NCBI RefSeq assembly: GCF_900162815.1
Contig: NZ_FUGD01000087.1
Span: 1 to 64,000 of the forward strand
DNA length: 64,000 bases
Source: Psychrobacter pasteurii
GTDB lineage: Bacteria; Pseudomonadota; Gammaproteobacteria; Pseudomonadales; Moraxellaceae
Direction of reading: 5' to 3'
Both the position numbers and the translations under genes were made by a program. Position 1 is the stretch's first letter. Each line of letters opens with the position of its first letter. Below the pieces are notes generated by a model. The model was not told where the DNA came from. It saw nothing but the letters and a program-made list of their open reading frames with translations, and did not search any database. Shown one piece after another: positions 47,107 through 57,494 of this stretch.

Positions 47107-48546
47107 TTAAATTTCAAATGCCCTATCGATGGCATCGTCCAAACGATCGGCAGTGATGACATTGATTCCTTTAAACTGCCCCATTAAGTTTTTTGGGGCA
47201 TTGGCTTTAGGCACGATAGCGTGCGTAAAGCCATGTTTCATGGCCTCTTTTAGACGTTCTTGTCCGTTAGGTACAGGACGGATTTCACCTGATAGCCCTA
47301 CTTCACCAAATACCGCTAAAGAGGAAGGCAGAGGCTTTTCCTTAATACTAGAAGCACAAGCTAGTAGCACCGCTAAATCTGAGCCGGTCTCCATAACTTT
47401 AACCCCACCCACCACGTTGACGTAAACATCTTGGCCACTGGTGTGAATCCCCCCATGTCGATGCATAACGGCTAACAACATGGCCAAACGCTGTGGGTCT
47501 AGACCTAATGCCATACGCCTTGGCTGACCTGCTGAATCATCTACGAGTGCCTGAACTTCCACCAATAAGGGTCTTGTACCCTCACGGCTAACCATAACTA
47601 CTGAACCTGAAATTGGCTTATCGTAGCGACTTAAGAAAATAGCTGAAGGGTTTGCCACTTCTTTTAATCCGGTATCGGTCATACCAAAAATACCCAGCTC
47701 GTTCACTGCACCAAAACGGTTTTTCACCGCTCGAATCATGCGAAAACGCGAGTCCGACTGCCCCTCAAAGTACAGCACAGTATCCACCATATGCTCTAAG
47801 ACTCTTGGCCCTGCCAGCGTTCCTTCTTTGGTCACATGACCCACCAAAAATAACGCCGTTCCTGTTTGTTTGGCATACCGGGTTAACATGGCCGCAGATT
47901 CTCGTATCTGGCTTACCCCACCTGGCGCCGAATTAATGGCATCGGTATAAATGGTTTGAATAGAGTCAATGATGGCCACAGCAGGCTGCTCTTGAGTCAA
48001 TGCAGCACAGATGGTCTCAACATTGGTCTCAGTCATCACTTTTAAATGATCACTTGAGAGCCCTAAACGCTGAGCACGCATCGCTACTTGCGACAAAGAC
48101 TCCTCACCCGTTACATACAAGGCACTACCCGCTAAAGATTCAGGGTTTGCCATATTGGCCGCAGTTTGCAGTAAGATAGTCGATTTACCGATACCTGGGT
48201 CACCCCCGATCAGCACGACTGACCCAGCAACCAATCCGCCACCCAATACACGGTCAAATTCACTAATACCTGTAGGTAGGCGGGTATCAAAAGTGACATT
48301 AACAGAGCCGAGTGTGACCACCCCACTTTGTGAGCCTGAGTAATTCATTCTGTCATTTTTTGCGATACCACCTAAGCTTGGACCCGCTGAAGCCACTGGC
48401 TTACTAGACTTTTTATGATGAGGCATAGACACATTGGGTGCTTCCACCAAAGTATTCCACTCACCACAGTCAGAGCACTGTCCAGACCACTTGCCAAAGT
48501 GTGCCCCACAGTTTTGACAGACAAAGCTGGTTTTAGATTTGGACAT
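47107..48546 (-). CDS. radA: DNA repair protein RadA (Sms)
   Basis: RadA is a RecA-like branch-migration helicase that extends recombination intermediates. Order: N-terminal zinc finger CQNCG...CSDCGEW, Walker A GGDPGIGKST, the KNRFG motif in AVKNRFGAVNE, and a C-terminal Lon-like domain ending ERLKEAMKHGFTHAIVPK. 479 residues, typical plus about 20. Single gene. Confidence 0.96.
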   Translation of the reverse strand: MSKSKTSFVCQNCGAHFGKWSGQCSDCGEWNTLVEAPNVSMPHHKKSSKPVASAGPSLGGIAKNDRMNYSGSQSGVVTLGSVNVTFDTRLPTGISEFDRVLGGGLVAGSVVLIGGDPGIGKSTILLQTAANMANPESLAGSALYVTGEESLSQVAMRAQRLGLSSDHLKVMTETNVETICAALTQEQPAVAIIDSIQTIYTDAINSAPGGVSQIRESAAMLTRYAKQTGTALFLVGHVTKEGTLAGPRVLEHMVDTVLYFEGQSDSRFRMIRAVKNRFGAVNELGIFGMTDTGLKEVANPSAIFLSRYDKPISGSVVMVSREGTRPLLVEVQALVDDSAGQPRRMALGLDPQRLAMLLAVMHRHGGIHTSGQDVYVNVVGGVKVMETGSDLAVLLACASSIKEKPLPSSLAVFGEVGLSGEIRPVPNGQERLKEAMKHGFTHAIVPKANAPKNLMGQFKGINVITADRLDDAIDRAFEI

Positions 48547-48574
48547 AATAGCGATACCTTATAAATGACAAGAT

Positions 48575-48609
48575 AAAAATGGCCAGCCTATTTCAGCCAG
48601 CCATTTTTT
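48575..48609 (-). terminator. Terminator of the kdsD-lptB operon
   Basis: AAAAATGGC (48575-48583) and GCCATTTTT (48600-48608) form the stem; read on the minus strand it ends in a T run. It lies about 100 bases past the lptB stop and just upstream of radA. Confidence 0.75.
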
Positions 48610-48705
48610 ATAATTGGAAAAACAAGAGATACTATCTTTTATATGACCTTTTACACGACCTTTTACATAATCGTTTACACAGCTAAGCCGTGACGGTTTG
48701 CTAGC

Positions 48706-49542
48706 CTAAACTTGGAAGTCTTTACCCAGATAAACCTCTTTTACTAAGGTGTTATTTAACACTTCATCTGAGCTACCGTGAGCGATAATAGCACCTTCAC
48801 TGACGATATAAGCATGCTCACAAATGGCCAAAGTCTCACGCACGTTATGGTCTGTGATCAAAACACCGATACCTCGATGTTTTAAAGCAATAATAACTTC
48901 TTTAATATCACTCACAGATATCGGGTCTACCCCAGCAAATGGCTCATCTAATAAAATAAACTTGGGGTTGGCTGCCAAGGCACGCGCAATCTCACAGCGG
49001 CGGCGCTCACCCCCAGAGACACTCATTCCTAATGAATGGCGCACATGACCTAGGCTAAAGTCAGAAATCAGCTTTTCCAATTCTTGCTTTTGCGCGGCTT
49101 TATCCAGATCTTTTCTGGTTTCTAAAATGGCTAAAATATTGTCTTCGACGGTTAGCTTACGAAAGATAGATGCCTCTTGAGGTAAGTAACCAATCCCAGC
49201 TCTAGCACGCTCGTGCATGGCATACTTAGACAAATCCTGATTGCCAAGCTTTACCACACCTTTATCCATGTTTACCAAGCCAACCACCATATAAAAACTG
49301 GTGGTTTTTCCCGCGCCGTTAGGTCCAAGCAAACCCACTACTTGTCCAGGCTCAACACTAAAAGAGACGTCTTTAACGACCCAGCGTTTGCCATAGCGCT
49401 TGGCTAGATTACGCATGGTCAAAGCCGTATTCGAGGCTTCAGGGATTAAGCTTTGGGTAGTGGCCGACTCAGGCATGACTTCTGCAGCAGTGGGCTGTAC
49501 AGTCTGCTCTGATTCAGCAGGATTTGGCTGTGAGTTACTCAT
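48706..49542 (-). CDS. lptB: LPS export ATPase LptB
   Basis: LptB powers LPS extraction from the inner membrane with LptF/G. Walker [14 protein letters not shown], signature [16 protein letters not shown] and Walker [14 protein letters not shown] are canonical. 278 residues; the first 40 are a Ser/Pro/Gln-rich extension before the ATPase domain, absent in E. coli. A later start at an internal Met would remove part of it. The gap after lptA is three bases. Confidence 0.95.
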   Translation of the reverse strand: MSNSQPNPAESEQTVQPTAAEVMPESATTQSLIPEASNTALTMRNLAKRYGKRWVVKDVSFSVEPGQVVGLLGPNGAGKTTSFYMVVGLVNMDKGVVKLGNQDLSKYAMHERARAGIGYLPQEASIFRKLTVEDNILAILETRKDLDKAAQKQELEKLISDFSLGHVRHSLGMSVSGGERRRCEIARALAANPKFILLDEPFAGVDPISVSDIKEVIIALKHRGIGVLITDHNVRETLAICEHAYIVSEGAIIAHGSSDEVLNNTLVKEVYLGKDFQV

Positions 49543-49545
49543 GGT

Positions 49546-50148
49546 CTATCTAATTCCTGTACGACTGTTTGACTGACTCGGTGGGAAGATCAACTCAACA
49601 CGCTGACTGCCCCCTGCCGTCGCTTCCACATCACCCACTTTTAGGCTATAGCGAATCACGTTACCCGCAAAGCTAGCCCCATTTTGGGTTAATTTAGCAT
49701 TGCCTGTTAAAGTCACAATACCGTTTTGTGCATTGTAATCAATCTTATTGGCTTGACCTTTGGCCAGTCCTTTTTCTTTAGTGACCACTTGCTGCATGGT
49801 AGCGGGACGACCGGTAGCGATAGCAGACTGGATACTACGACCATCTGATAAGTTCACGGTAATATTATCTGCAGCCAACTTTAAGGTACCTTGAGTGATG
49901 GTGACATTCCCTGAATAGGAAGTCACACCTGTCCGCTCACTATAGGTGGCTTTATCCGCCAATAAGCGTATAGGCTGCTGGGCGTCTGAAGGCAATGCAT
50001 TGGCCTGAAAAGAGGCTGTTGAGGCTATTACTGCAGTAGCACATAAGGCAACTCTAGGTAAATTTAACATATATGAGCCCATTACTTTGAGGGTATTTGA
50101 ATATTGGTTTGAGTTGATTAGCGCTTTGATATTAGAGCGTTTATTCAC
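49546..50148 (-). CDS. lptA: LPS transport periplasmic protein LptA
   Basis: LptA forms the beta-jellyroll bridge that carries LPS through the periplasm. After the signal peptide (cleavage after ANA) the repeat LLADKATYSERTGVTSYSGNVTITQG and TGNAKLTQNGASFAGNVIRY are family-typical, read as overlapping parts. The first ATG gives an unusually long N-region; the Met at 50070 would give a normal signal peptide, so the true start is uncertain. Confidence 0.92.
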   Translation of the reverse strand: MNKRSNIKALINSNQYSNTLKVMGSYMLNLPRVALCATAVIASTASFQANALPSDAQQPIRLLADKATYSERTGVTSYSGNVTITQGTLKLAADNITVNLSDGRSIQSAIATGRPATMQQVVTKEKGLAKGQANKIDYNAQNGIVTLTGNAKLTQNGASFAGNVIRYSLKVGDVEATAGGSQRVELIFPPSQSNSRTGIR

Positions 50149-50253
50149 AGTTTAGTTCCTAGACGTTTGGTTTTATAAATTACCAATTTGTTAATTAACC
50201 GATGGTTCTATAGATCTGAACAGATCTTATTTAATAAATGTTTAAATGTTTTT

Positions 50254-50841
50254 TTAGAATAAAGGAGTATCTCTACGGGCCGGCGGCATAAAAGTCACGG
50301 CAACATTGGAGAATTCATAATCGCCGCTATTCACATCCGCCACAAAGCTTGAAGACTCAAAGCTGTTGTTTGCTTGGGTCACTTTAATAGGCTTTTCACT
50401 AAAGACTTTCTTTTGCTCCAAGTCTCCAATTAATTCCGAAGCAACCAACTTCATAGGCGGTTTAGCCGCCTGTGTATTGGCATCTGACTGACTAGAAAAA
50501 AGCACGTTATTTGTCATCACAACTTTTGATTGCTCGTGATACATAACTGCCTCATCAGCATTAATCATCACGTTTTGACTGCTACTGGGGCGCCAGTTGA
50601 GCTTCATGGCCACTAATTTATCAAAGTTCTGGTCTGAATAATGGGTTAAGTTGTCGGCAGTCAGTGAGTATTCCGCCACCCCTTCCTCATTAGTTTGGAC
50701 CGCTAAGATTTCAGTAGCTTCATATTCAATATTGGTGGTAGACATATTTAAAATAGTGTCTAGATCGCCTTGGTTTCTATAAAACCAAACCGCAAACATG
50801 GCTATCAATAGTGAAATTACGAACAGAAACCGGGTATTCAT
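50254..50841 (-). CDS. lptC: LPS export protein LptC
   Basis: Membrane-anchored periplasmic protein of 195 residues that links LptBFG to LptA. One N-terminal helix (FLFVISLLIAMFAVWF) precedes a beta-rich domain with NLTHYSDQNF and ADEAVMYHEQSKVVMTNNV. Sequence conservation in this family is low; the call rests on topology plus the kdsC-lptC-lptA order. Confidence 0.9.
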   Translation of the reverse strand: MNTRFLFVISLLIAMFAVWFYRNQGDLDTILNMSTTNIEYEATEILAVQTNEEGVAEYSLTADNLTHYSDQNFDKLVAMKLNWRPSSSQNVMINADEAVMYHEQSKVVMTNNVLFSSQSDANTQAAKPPMKLVASELIGDLEQKKVFSEKPIKVTQANNSFESSSFVADVNSGDYEFSNVAVTFMPPARRDTPLF

Positions 50842-50911
50842 TACACCTCTTTATTCTCACCAATTATGGCCAATTAACCTAATACCTTATTAGATGGAGA
50901 TTATTAAAACA

Positions 50912-51439
50912 CTAATCAAGGACGTATTGGCTGATATAGTCTTGATACTTACCATGACCCTTTAGAATTAAGTCGCACACTTCTCGTACTGCGCCCTCTC
51001 CACCAATATGTGTAGTCACCATCATAACGCGGCTTAATACTTCTGGATGAGCGTTAGGCACAGTGGCCGAAAAACCCACTGACTGCAAAGCTTTGATATC
51101 AGGTAAATCATCGCCCATGTAAGCACATTCTTCAAGCTCAACTGGTAAATCAAGAAGCAACTGCTTTAAAGCTTCAAGCTTATCATCACGACCTTGAATG
51201 ACGTAATCAATGCCCATTTCTTTCGCACGCTGATTGACCATGGCACTACTTCTGCCTGTAATAATGGCCGTTTTTACCCCTGCTAACTTAACGGACTTAA
51301 CTCCCATGCCATCTTTTACGTTAAAGCATTTTGTTTCTATACCATTAGCATCATAGATAATATAGCCATTGGATAAAATACCATCCACGTCTAATACCAG
51401 TAATTTAACTTTCGATGCCGCTTGAATTAAGTCTTGCAT
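50912..51439 (-). CDS. kdsC: 3-deoxy-D-manno-octulosonate 8-phosphate phosphatase KdsC
   Basis: HAD-superfamily tetrameric enzyme that releases Kdo from Kdo-8-phosphate. Asp17 and Asp19 lie in LLVLDVDGILSNG; AIITGRSS and YMGDDLPDIKAL are the other HAD motifs. 175 residues, cap-less. Within the kdsD-kdsC-lptC-lptA-lptB operon. Confidence 0.95.
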   Translation of the reverse strand: MQDLIQAASKVKLLVLDVDGILSNGYIIYDANGIETKCFNVKDGMGVKSVKLAGVKTAIITGRSSAMVNQRAKEMGIDYVIQGRDDKLEALKQLLLDLPVELEECAYMGDDLPDIKALQSVGFSATVPNAHPEVLSRVMMVTTHIGGEGAVREVCDLILKGHGKYQDYISQYVLD

Positions 51440-51525
51440 AATTGCCTTCTATTTATTTTAAATAATGCTAACTATTTTAAAAGTACCAACCAGGTTAAAA
51501 CCTGAAAAATCAGTGAGTTAACTTA

Positions 51526-52524
51526 TCAGCTCACACCAGCTTGTAGTAAGTCATGGATACTAATCACGCCTTCTAACTGCTGCTCATCATCAACAATTAA
51601 TAACTGACTAATGGCTTTTTCATTCATTAAACTAAGGGCATCAGAGGCTCTCATAGTCTTTGAAACCTGTTTTGGATTTGGCGTCATAATCTCAGACATG
51701 GACGTTTCTAAATCAATTTTTTTCTCTAAGCATCTTCGTAAGTCGCCATCGGTAAAGATACCCACCACTTTATTATTATCATCCACAATTACTGCCATAC
51801 CCAAACGACCACTGGTCATGACAAACAGTGCATTGTACAAAGTGGTGTCTGTAGTCACTAGCGGTAACTGTAAATCCTTTTCAGCTTGATGCATTAAATC
51901 ACTTACCCGCATTAATAACTTGCGACCTAAAGCCCCTGCCGGATGCGATAACGCAAAGTCTTCTGAGGTGAATTGACGCGCATGAACCAAAGCAACCGCA
52001 ATAGCATCACCAAGGGCTAACGTTGCTGTGGTACTAGAGGTGGGAGCTAAACCTAAAGGACAAGCTTCTTCAGAGGCACCTAAAGTTAAGGCCACATCTG
52101 CCGACTTTGGCAACATGCCTCGTTTGTCCCGACTGATACTAATCAGAGGGATGGATAACTGTTTAACCACAGGCAATAAAGTCTTAATCTCATCAGACTC
52201 CCCTGAGTTAGAGATGGCCAGCAGCACATCTCCCGGCACAAGCATGCCCAAATCACCATGACCGGCTTCCCCAGGATGCATAAAAAAGGCAGGCGATCCG
52301 GTTGAAGCAAAAGTAGCCGCAATTTTACGACCAATATGCCCAGACTTACCCATACCAGTTACCACCACTCGCCCTTTACAATTGCGAATAAGCTCGCAGG
52401 CTTGAACAAATCTCTCATCTAACTGCTCTATTAACAGCTCAAGAGCGTTTTGTTCTGTGCGAATCGCATCGACGGCGTAAGTAATATACTGTTCAGCGGT
52501 AGGTGGCTCAATCTGTGTTTTCAT
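51526..52524 (-). CDS. kdsD: Arabinose-5-phosphate isomerase KdsD
   Basis: KdsD converts ribulose-5-phosphate to arabinose-5-phosphate, the first Kdo precursor. An SIS domain (VVTGMGKSGHIGRKIAATFAS, HPGEAGHGDLGM, ISNSGESDE) is followed by two CBS domains from about residue 210. The start at 52524 gives 332 residues, near the family size; the longer reading to 52608 adds an unsupported Lys/Ile-rich stretch. First gene of the Kdo/LPS operon. Confidence 0.94.
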   Translation of the reverse strand: MKTQIEPPTAEQYITYAVDAIRTEQNALELLIEQLDERFVQACELIRNCKGRVVVTGMGKSGHIGRKIAATFASTGSPAFFMHPGEAGHGDLGMLVPGDVLLAISNSGESDEIKTLLPVVKQLSIPLISISRDKRGMLPKSADVALTLGASEEACPLGLAPTSSTTATLALGDAIAVALVHARQFTSEDFALSHPAGALGRKLLMRVSDLMHQAEKDLQLPLVTTDTTLYNALFVMTSGRLGMAVIVDDNNKVVGIFTDGDLRRCLEKKIDLETSMSEIMTPNPKQVSKTMRASDALSLMNEKAISQLLIVDDEQQLEGVISIHDLLQAGVS

Positions 52525-52702
52525 AGTGTCTGAGTACTTTTCTTTATTTTTGTGAAAAATAGCAATAACGATTTTATTTATAGCCCTTTTATTTATAGAG
52601 CTTAGCAAAAACCATATTAGGGACTAAGTTTAGCATATTACCTGTGTTACAAGCAGTCTAGGATGTAAGTTCCGTGTATTAATATCTATAATTTAGTAAT
52701 AA

Positions 52703-52728
52703 AAAAGCCTGCTAATTAGCAGGCTTTT
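52703..52728. terminator. Terminator of hfq
   Basis: A perfect 26-bp palindrome, AAAAGCCTGCTAA and its complement, lies 57 bases past the hfq stop, with A and T runs on both sides. Confidence 0.88.
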
Positions 52729-52784
52729 ATTTCTTTTCATCCAACACAAAGCTAGAAGAAAGTTTATGTTTTACTATAAGCCGA

Positions 52785-53384
52785 TTACTCGTCATCACCA
52801 AAGTTTTTGGTTAAATCATCTTCATCTTGTTGTGATGGGCCAGCAAAGCCACGTTTCTCAAAGCCGCGCTCACCAAACCCGTGCTGTGGACGATTGGCAC
52901 CAAAGGTTCTATCAGAATCAAAACCACGATCGCCTTCAAAGCCGCGCTCAACACCGAAGCCACGCTCTTGTACAAAGCCGCCTCTTTCTTGATTAAAACC
53001 ACGGTCAGCAAAGCCACCACGATTAAAGCCGCTACTGCGCTTATTAGCAAAGCCACCAGGCTCAAAGCCAGGCGCACTACGATCAAAACCTGACGTGGCA
53101 GCAGGATTCGCCCCAAAGCCACCTTGATATCCAGCGGGCTGCTGAGCAATGCCACCGCTAGGCGTTGCGCCACTGCTGCGTGGGTTACGGGCAGGTACTA
53201 CGGTTGAGATGGCATGCTTATATACCATCTGGCTGACTGTATTTTTTAATAAAACCACGTACTGATCAAATGACTCAATTTGTCCTTGGAGTTTTATGCC
53301 ATTGACTAAGAAGATAGACACTGGGATGCGGTCTTTACGCAATGAATTTAAAAACGGGTCTTGTAACGTTTGTCCTTTTGACAT
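52785..53384 (-). CDS. hfq: RNA chaperone Hfq with long Gly/Arg/Phe-rich tail
   Basis: The first 70 residues are a standard Sm-like core: [36 protein letters not shown] and [12 protein letters not shown] form the RNA-binding ring. From about residue 75 a tail of 120 residues follows, rich in Gly, Arg and Phe with repeats of the type (D/E)RGF and RGGF, ending in an acidic tip ([15 protein letters not shown]). Long glycine-rich Hfq tails are a known trait of Moraxellaceae. The tail is likely disordered and may drive condensates or autoinhibit RNA binding. miaA lies 245 bp upstream on the same strand. Confidence 0.94.
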   Translation of the reverse strand: MSKGQTLQDPFLNSLRKDRIPVSIFLVNGIKLQGQIESFDQYVVLLKNTVSQMVYKHAISTVVPARNPRSSGATPSGGIAQQPAGYQGGFGANPAATSGFDRSAPGFEPGGFANKRSSGFNRGGFADRGFNQERGGFVQERGFGVERGFEGDRGFDSDRTFGANRPQHGFGERGFEKRGFAGPSQQDEDDLTKNFGDDE

Positions 53385-53628
53385 CGGGTGTGTCTCCTAA
53401 ATTTTTAATTTATTATATATGGATGACAGATTAGTTATTAGCTTAATACGGTCAATTTAAAATAGCCATTAAGTTTCGTTATAAATTAGCTCTACTCTCA
53501 AACAGAGAGTGTTTATATTTATACTGTCTTTACCATATCATTTTTTTGACTGTCCGTACTAGAAAATTAGTTCACAGTGAGTGTTATATGTGTAAGTAAG
53601 TTTTTTCTAATTATTAGCTTTAGAAATA

Positions 53629-54804
53629 CTATAATCTAGCGTTTAGATAATCTTTTGCCTCGGTAATAGTTGCAAAAGCATGAACCACTTTGTTGCCACG
53701 GTCAAGTTGGGCAGACGTATTGAAGGTATCTGTCTGAGAGAACTGGCGCTGAGTGGTCAGGGAACTATTCTCTTGATCACCATTCGCTGGTTCAACATTT
53801 GAGGGATCAAAGCTGGCTACTAAGTTTCTAAGCCACGTGTACTGGCGTTTTGCAAGCTGTCTTGTGGCATATAATGCCTTATTTTTCATATCTTGACAAG
53901 CAGTTGCCTCGTCAAGGTTATTAACAGCTAAGCCTTTATCTTCAATAGTTTCGCTGTTATTTATTAGTCGCTTCGCCGCTGGATGATTTGTTAAAAGCAA
54001 ATAATCTATCACTTGTCTGTACCCAACACAGCGCATCGAAGGCATATCGGCTGATAGCTCATATTGCTGTAATAGAGCAGTCACTTCCTCAAAGAACCCT
54101 TGCTGCCACATAATCTGTAAACGAAGCTCAATGCGTTCATGTAACCAAGCTCTATCTGGCATGACAGCCAATCCTAGCCAATACTGCTCTGGATTATTAG
54201 ATAAAGCTTGTTTAGGCAATTTTTGCCATTCACTTAACGGTTTCCCCGTTTGTTTATATACTTCAATCGCTCGGGTAATCCTTTGAGTATCTCCTAGTGG
54301 CAAGCGCTCAGCAATAACCGGATCTACCTGTTGTAAATACTGGTGCAGCACTTCAATACCTTGCTGCTTTCGCCAGTGCTCCACCTGTTCACGGATTTGT
54401 GGGTCAGTATCTGGCACTGCCGATAGCCCATCAAACAGAGCCATATAGTACATCATGGTGCCACCCACAAGTAGTGGGATTTTATTGCGGCCATGAATCT
54501 CTTTGATTAGCCGCTCCACATCAGTGACAAAGTTAGCCACACTATAAGAGTCAGTCGGATCAATGATATCTACCAAATAGTGCGGATATTGCAACAACTC
54601 CTCTTCGGTAGGCTTAGCAGTACCGATATTCATATCTTTATAAATTAGAGCTGAATCTACAGAGATAATCTCAAACCTCCCTGTCTCATAAAGCTCATAA
54701 GCCAAAGAGGTTTTACCACTGGCTGTGGGGGCCATCAAACATACCACACTGTTTTTCGGCAAAGGGCTCTTATCTAATGATGATTTTGTCGAGTGGTTAA
54801 CCAT
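53629..54804 (-). CDS. miaA: tRNA dimethylallyltransferase MiaA
   Basis: MiaA prenylates A37 of tRNAs reading UNN codons. The P-loop APTASGKTSLAYEL, DSALIYKDMNIGTAKP and the RAIEVYKQTGKPLSEWQ motif are intact, with ATRQLAKRQYTWLRN near the C-terminus. At 391 residues it is about 75 longer than E. coli MiaA: there is an insert near residues 280-300 and a C-terminal extension of about 60 residues. Precedes hfq, as in many gammaproteobacteria. Confidence 0.95.
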   Translation of the reverse strand: MVNHSTKSSLDKSPLPKNSVVCLMAPTASGKTSLAYELYETGRFEIISVDSALIYKDMNIGTAKPTEEELLQYPHYLVDIIDPTDSYSVANFVTDVERLIKEIHGRNKIPLLVGGTMMYYMALFDGLSAVPDTDPQIREQVEHWRKQQGIEVLHQYLQQVDPVIAERLPLGDTQRITRAIEVYKQTGKPLSEWQKLPKQALSNNPEQYWLGLAVMPDRAWLHERIELRLQIMWQQGFFEEVTALLQQYELSADMPSMRCVGYRQVIDYLLLTNHPAAKRLINNSETIEDKGLAVNNLDEATACQDMKNKALYATRQLAKRQYTWLRNLVASFDPSNVEPANGDQENSSLTTQRQFSQTDTFNTSAQLDRGNKVVHAFATITEAKDYLNARL

Positions 54805-54874
54805 AATAACGGTCTCTTTGGATAATGTACGAATATATTGTTAGTGTTTTATATAGCTTTATAGTTTTTTTGTT

Positions 54875-56806
54875 TTAAAGTCTTTCAATCATCAGTTCAG
54901 CCAACTGTAAAAACGATAACTGAGTTATGGCCTGTGCGATAAGTGGCTTACGGTCTGCCTCCGACAACTCGCCTACTCTGCTGAGCACTGAATTTAGCTC
55001 AGGTAACGACTGCAAGCTCATTGACTCAAACCAAAAGCTGTCTAAATGAGCAGGTAAATCTGCTTTTATGTCCTGTAACCCTGACTTTAACCCCTGCTCT
55101 GTCATCAGATAAATACGTTGACCCTCTTGGATAAGCAGCAGTGAACGGATAGCGGAGGGTTCGACCTGATAGGTACTTTGTAGCTCATTTAATAGAGTTT
55201 GAGATAGAGAATTCTTGTCTAATACAGCCAAGCCCAACAATTGACTGGGCACTACTGCAGTAGCTTCATTTTTGTCTGCAGTGTTAGCAGCTGTGATATT
55301 AGTCGTCGTAGTCTGAACAAATAAACTCTGTGACGTATCATTAGAGGCTGCAGCAAAAACCGATTTATTATCTGCTGCATTGTCTAATGTACTACCTAAG
55401 AAGTTACGCCCCTCACCAAGCTGATAATCAGCTCTAGGCTGTTGAACTGTTTTAAAATTAGCAATCGTAGCAGAGTTGGCGGCAGCTGACTTTAGTTGAG
55501 AATTATATTCTAAGTTATCCTCTAAATTAGCCTCTAAGCTATCCTCTACATAGCCTGTAGCTTTCGAGCCAGAGAGTGTCCTGGCTTCAGGTGCTGCGGC
55601 CACTCTAGCCGGCTGACGGTTTTGCCACAACTGAAGTCCATCTCGAACCCCTACTTCAAGATATGCCATCACATTGGCTAGGTTTTGAATCTTGATACAT
55701 TGCTTAGAAGGGTGAACATTTAAGTTCAACCAAGCCTTAGGCAGATTAAAAAACAACACATAGCCTAGACTATTAATGCCTGGTAAGTTGGCTGCAGTAT
55801 CTCGAATACTCTGAGCGATGCGTCTATCTTTTACCAATCTGCCATTAATATAAATCAGTTTATAGGTCGCGCTCGATAATGTTCTTGGACTGGGGACCAA
55901 AAAGCCTGTAATGGCCAGCCGCTCTTCAGCACCTTGCTGCCAAGCACTTTGTGGTAGTAAGCCTTCTAAGTTAATATTAATTGGTTGCAAATTGCTGTCA
56001 CTAAACAGTTCAGCTTGATCATGGCTGGTTGGTATTAAGGCCATTAATCTTGCCAGCACTGACTGCATGACTGTTGGCTTCATCGCCTCAGAGCCACTTA
56101 CGCTATAAGCACTACTTTCATTAGCACTAGCAATAGATTCAAAGTTAAATCTGCGCTTGTCATTGTGCCATAGCGTAAAGCTGATATCACTGGCAACCAA
56201 AGCCAGCTGCTTCACCACCGTCTCAATATGAGCGTATTCAGTAGAAATGGACTTTAAATTGCCTCGCCGAGCAGGCACATTAAAATATAAATCCTTAACC
56301 GTTACCGTAGTTCCTTTAGAGCGTACCACAGGTAATAATTGCGGTATGTCTTCTAAAATGCCGGCCACATTCAATTCGCGTCCAATCCCACTGTCATCAC
56401 TACAGCTGGTCAACGTCAACCTAGACACCGCAGCTGTCGCTGCCAGCGCCTCACCACGAAATCCTAAGGTCGCAATTCCCTGTAAGTGAGCCACATCAGC
56501 AATTTTACTTGTAGCGAATCGGGTCACCGCCATAATCATGTCATCAGGATGAATGCCGCAGCCATCATCAGACACCTCGATAATACCCATACCCCCTTGA
56601 GTAATTCGAATATCAATGTGCTTGGCACCAGAATCAATGGCATTTTCAATGAGCTCTTTCACCACAGATGCCGGACGCGTCACTACCTCACCCGCGGCAA
56701 GTTGGTTGACCAACAGCGGGGGCAGTTTTTTGATACGGTTGCTGGCACTAACCACAAACGCTGTGTGCTCCTGGGTTAATGCCGTTGAATTACTACGAAA
56801 AGTCAT
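54875..56806 (-). CDS. mutL: DNA mismatch repair protein MutL
   Basis: MutL couples mismatch recognition by MutS to strand cutting. GHKL ATPase motifs are clear: LAAGEVVTRPASVVKELIEN, DDGCGI and TLGFRGEALAA. A linker of residues about 390-520 is low-complexity (Asn/Ala/Ser). The C-terminal domain has no DQHA(X)2E(X)4E endonuclease motif, so incision would depend on a MutH-type partner or another nuclease. 643 residues. Upstream of miaA as in the E. coli order. Confidence 0.96.
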   Translation of the reverse strand: MTFRSNSTALTQEHTAFVVSASNRIKKLPPLLVNQLAAGEVVTRPASVVKELIENAIDSGAKHIDIRITQGGMGIIEVSDDGCGIHPDDMIMAVTRFATSKIADVAHLQGIATLGFRGEALAATAAVSRLTLTSCSDDSGIGRELNVAGILEDIPQLLPVVRSKGTTVTVKDLYFNVPARRGNLKSISTEYAHIETVVKQLALVASDISFTLWHNDKRRFNFESIASANESSAYSVSGSEAMKPTVMQSVLARLMALIPTSHDQAELFSDSNLQPININLEGLLPQSAWQQGAEERLAITGFLVPSPRTLSSATYKLIYINGRLVKDRRIAQSIRDTAANLPGINSLGYVLFFNLPKAWLNLNVHPSKQCIKIQNLANVMAYLEVGVRDGLQLWQNRQPARVAAAPEARTLSGSKATGYVEDSLEANLEDNLEYNSQLKSAAANSATIANFKTVQQPRADYQLGEGRNFLGSTLDNAADNKSVFAAASNDTSQSLFVQTTTTNITAANTADKNEATAVVPSQLLGLAVLDKNSLSQTLLNELQSTYQVEPSAIRSLLLIQEGQRIYLMTEQGLKSGLQDIKADLPAHLDSFWFESMSLQSLPELNSVLSRVGELSEADRKPLIAQAITQLSFLQLAELMIERL

Positions 56807-56926
56807 AATAGGCTATCAATGAGGTTGAAATTGAATAAAAGGCAAATAGGTAGGGGTTTTTATAAGTAGCAAAGCAAGTTTGTCTATGTTTTGCTCAAGC
56901 TATGCTTTACTCAACCCATGTTTTGC

Positions 56927-57409
56927 TCAAAAGATATCAAGGTTAATGCCATCCTCATAGTTTATCTGAACTCGTCTGACCTGCTCATTTTCTTCTGTTG
57001 TCACAGTGATATCTAGTGTCATTTGAGGCTGAGGTAAGTAACCCTCAGCTCGACTGGCCCATTCAATAATAACCAAGGCTTTATTATCTTCTAGATATTC
57101 TTCAAATCCAATAAATGACAATTCTTCAGGGTCTTGTAAACGATACAAGTCCGCGTGATAGACACGCTGTATTAACTCATTATTAGACTCAGTTAACTCG
57201 TACGGCTCGACCAAGGTATAGGTTGGGCTTTTTACTGAGCCCTGATGACCCAAGGCTCTTAGCCAATAGCGAGTCAACGTAGTCTTGCCCGCCCCTAAGT
57301 CACCAGACAGCCAGACGCTCCCAGTAATATTGGCCTTCGCCAGTTGCTGTGCTAAAGCTTCGGTATCGGCTTCAGACTTTAAGATAATCTCTTTATGTTG
57401 GCCTGCCAT
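56927..57409 (-). CDS. tsaE: tRNA threonylcarbamoyladenosine biosynthesis ATPase TsaE
   Basis: TsaE is the ATPase partner of TsaB/TsaD in t6A37 formation. Walker A GDLGAGKTTLTRYWL, KSPTYTLVEPY and HADLYRLQDPEEL are diagnostic. The start at 57409 (MAGQHKEI) has GAGG six bases upstream and gives 160 residues; the ATG at 57472 has none. Lies between mutL and the queD-like gene on one strand. Confidence 0.94.
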   Translation of the reverse strand: MAGQHKEIILKSEADTEALAQQLAKANITGSVWLSGDLGAGKTTLTRYWLRALGHQGSVKSPTYTLVEPYELTESNNELIQRVYHADLYRLQDPEELSFIGFEEYLEDNKALVIIEWASRAEGYLPQPQMTLDITVTTEENEQVRRVQINYEDGINLDIF

Positions 57410-57494
57410 TGTCTGCCTCGCATAATTATTAATGAAGTTTTTAAAGGCGATATCTATTTGATTTAATAGCATTTAGCTATCACTTGAGTCATCA

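Noticed and set aside
52807-53173. Several overlapping ORFs within hfq
   Set aside because: They arise from the repetitive Gly/Arg codons of the Hfq tail read in other frames.
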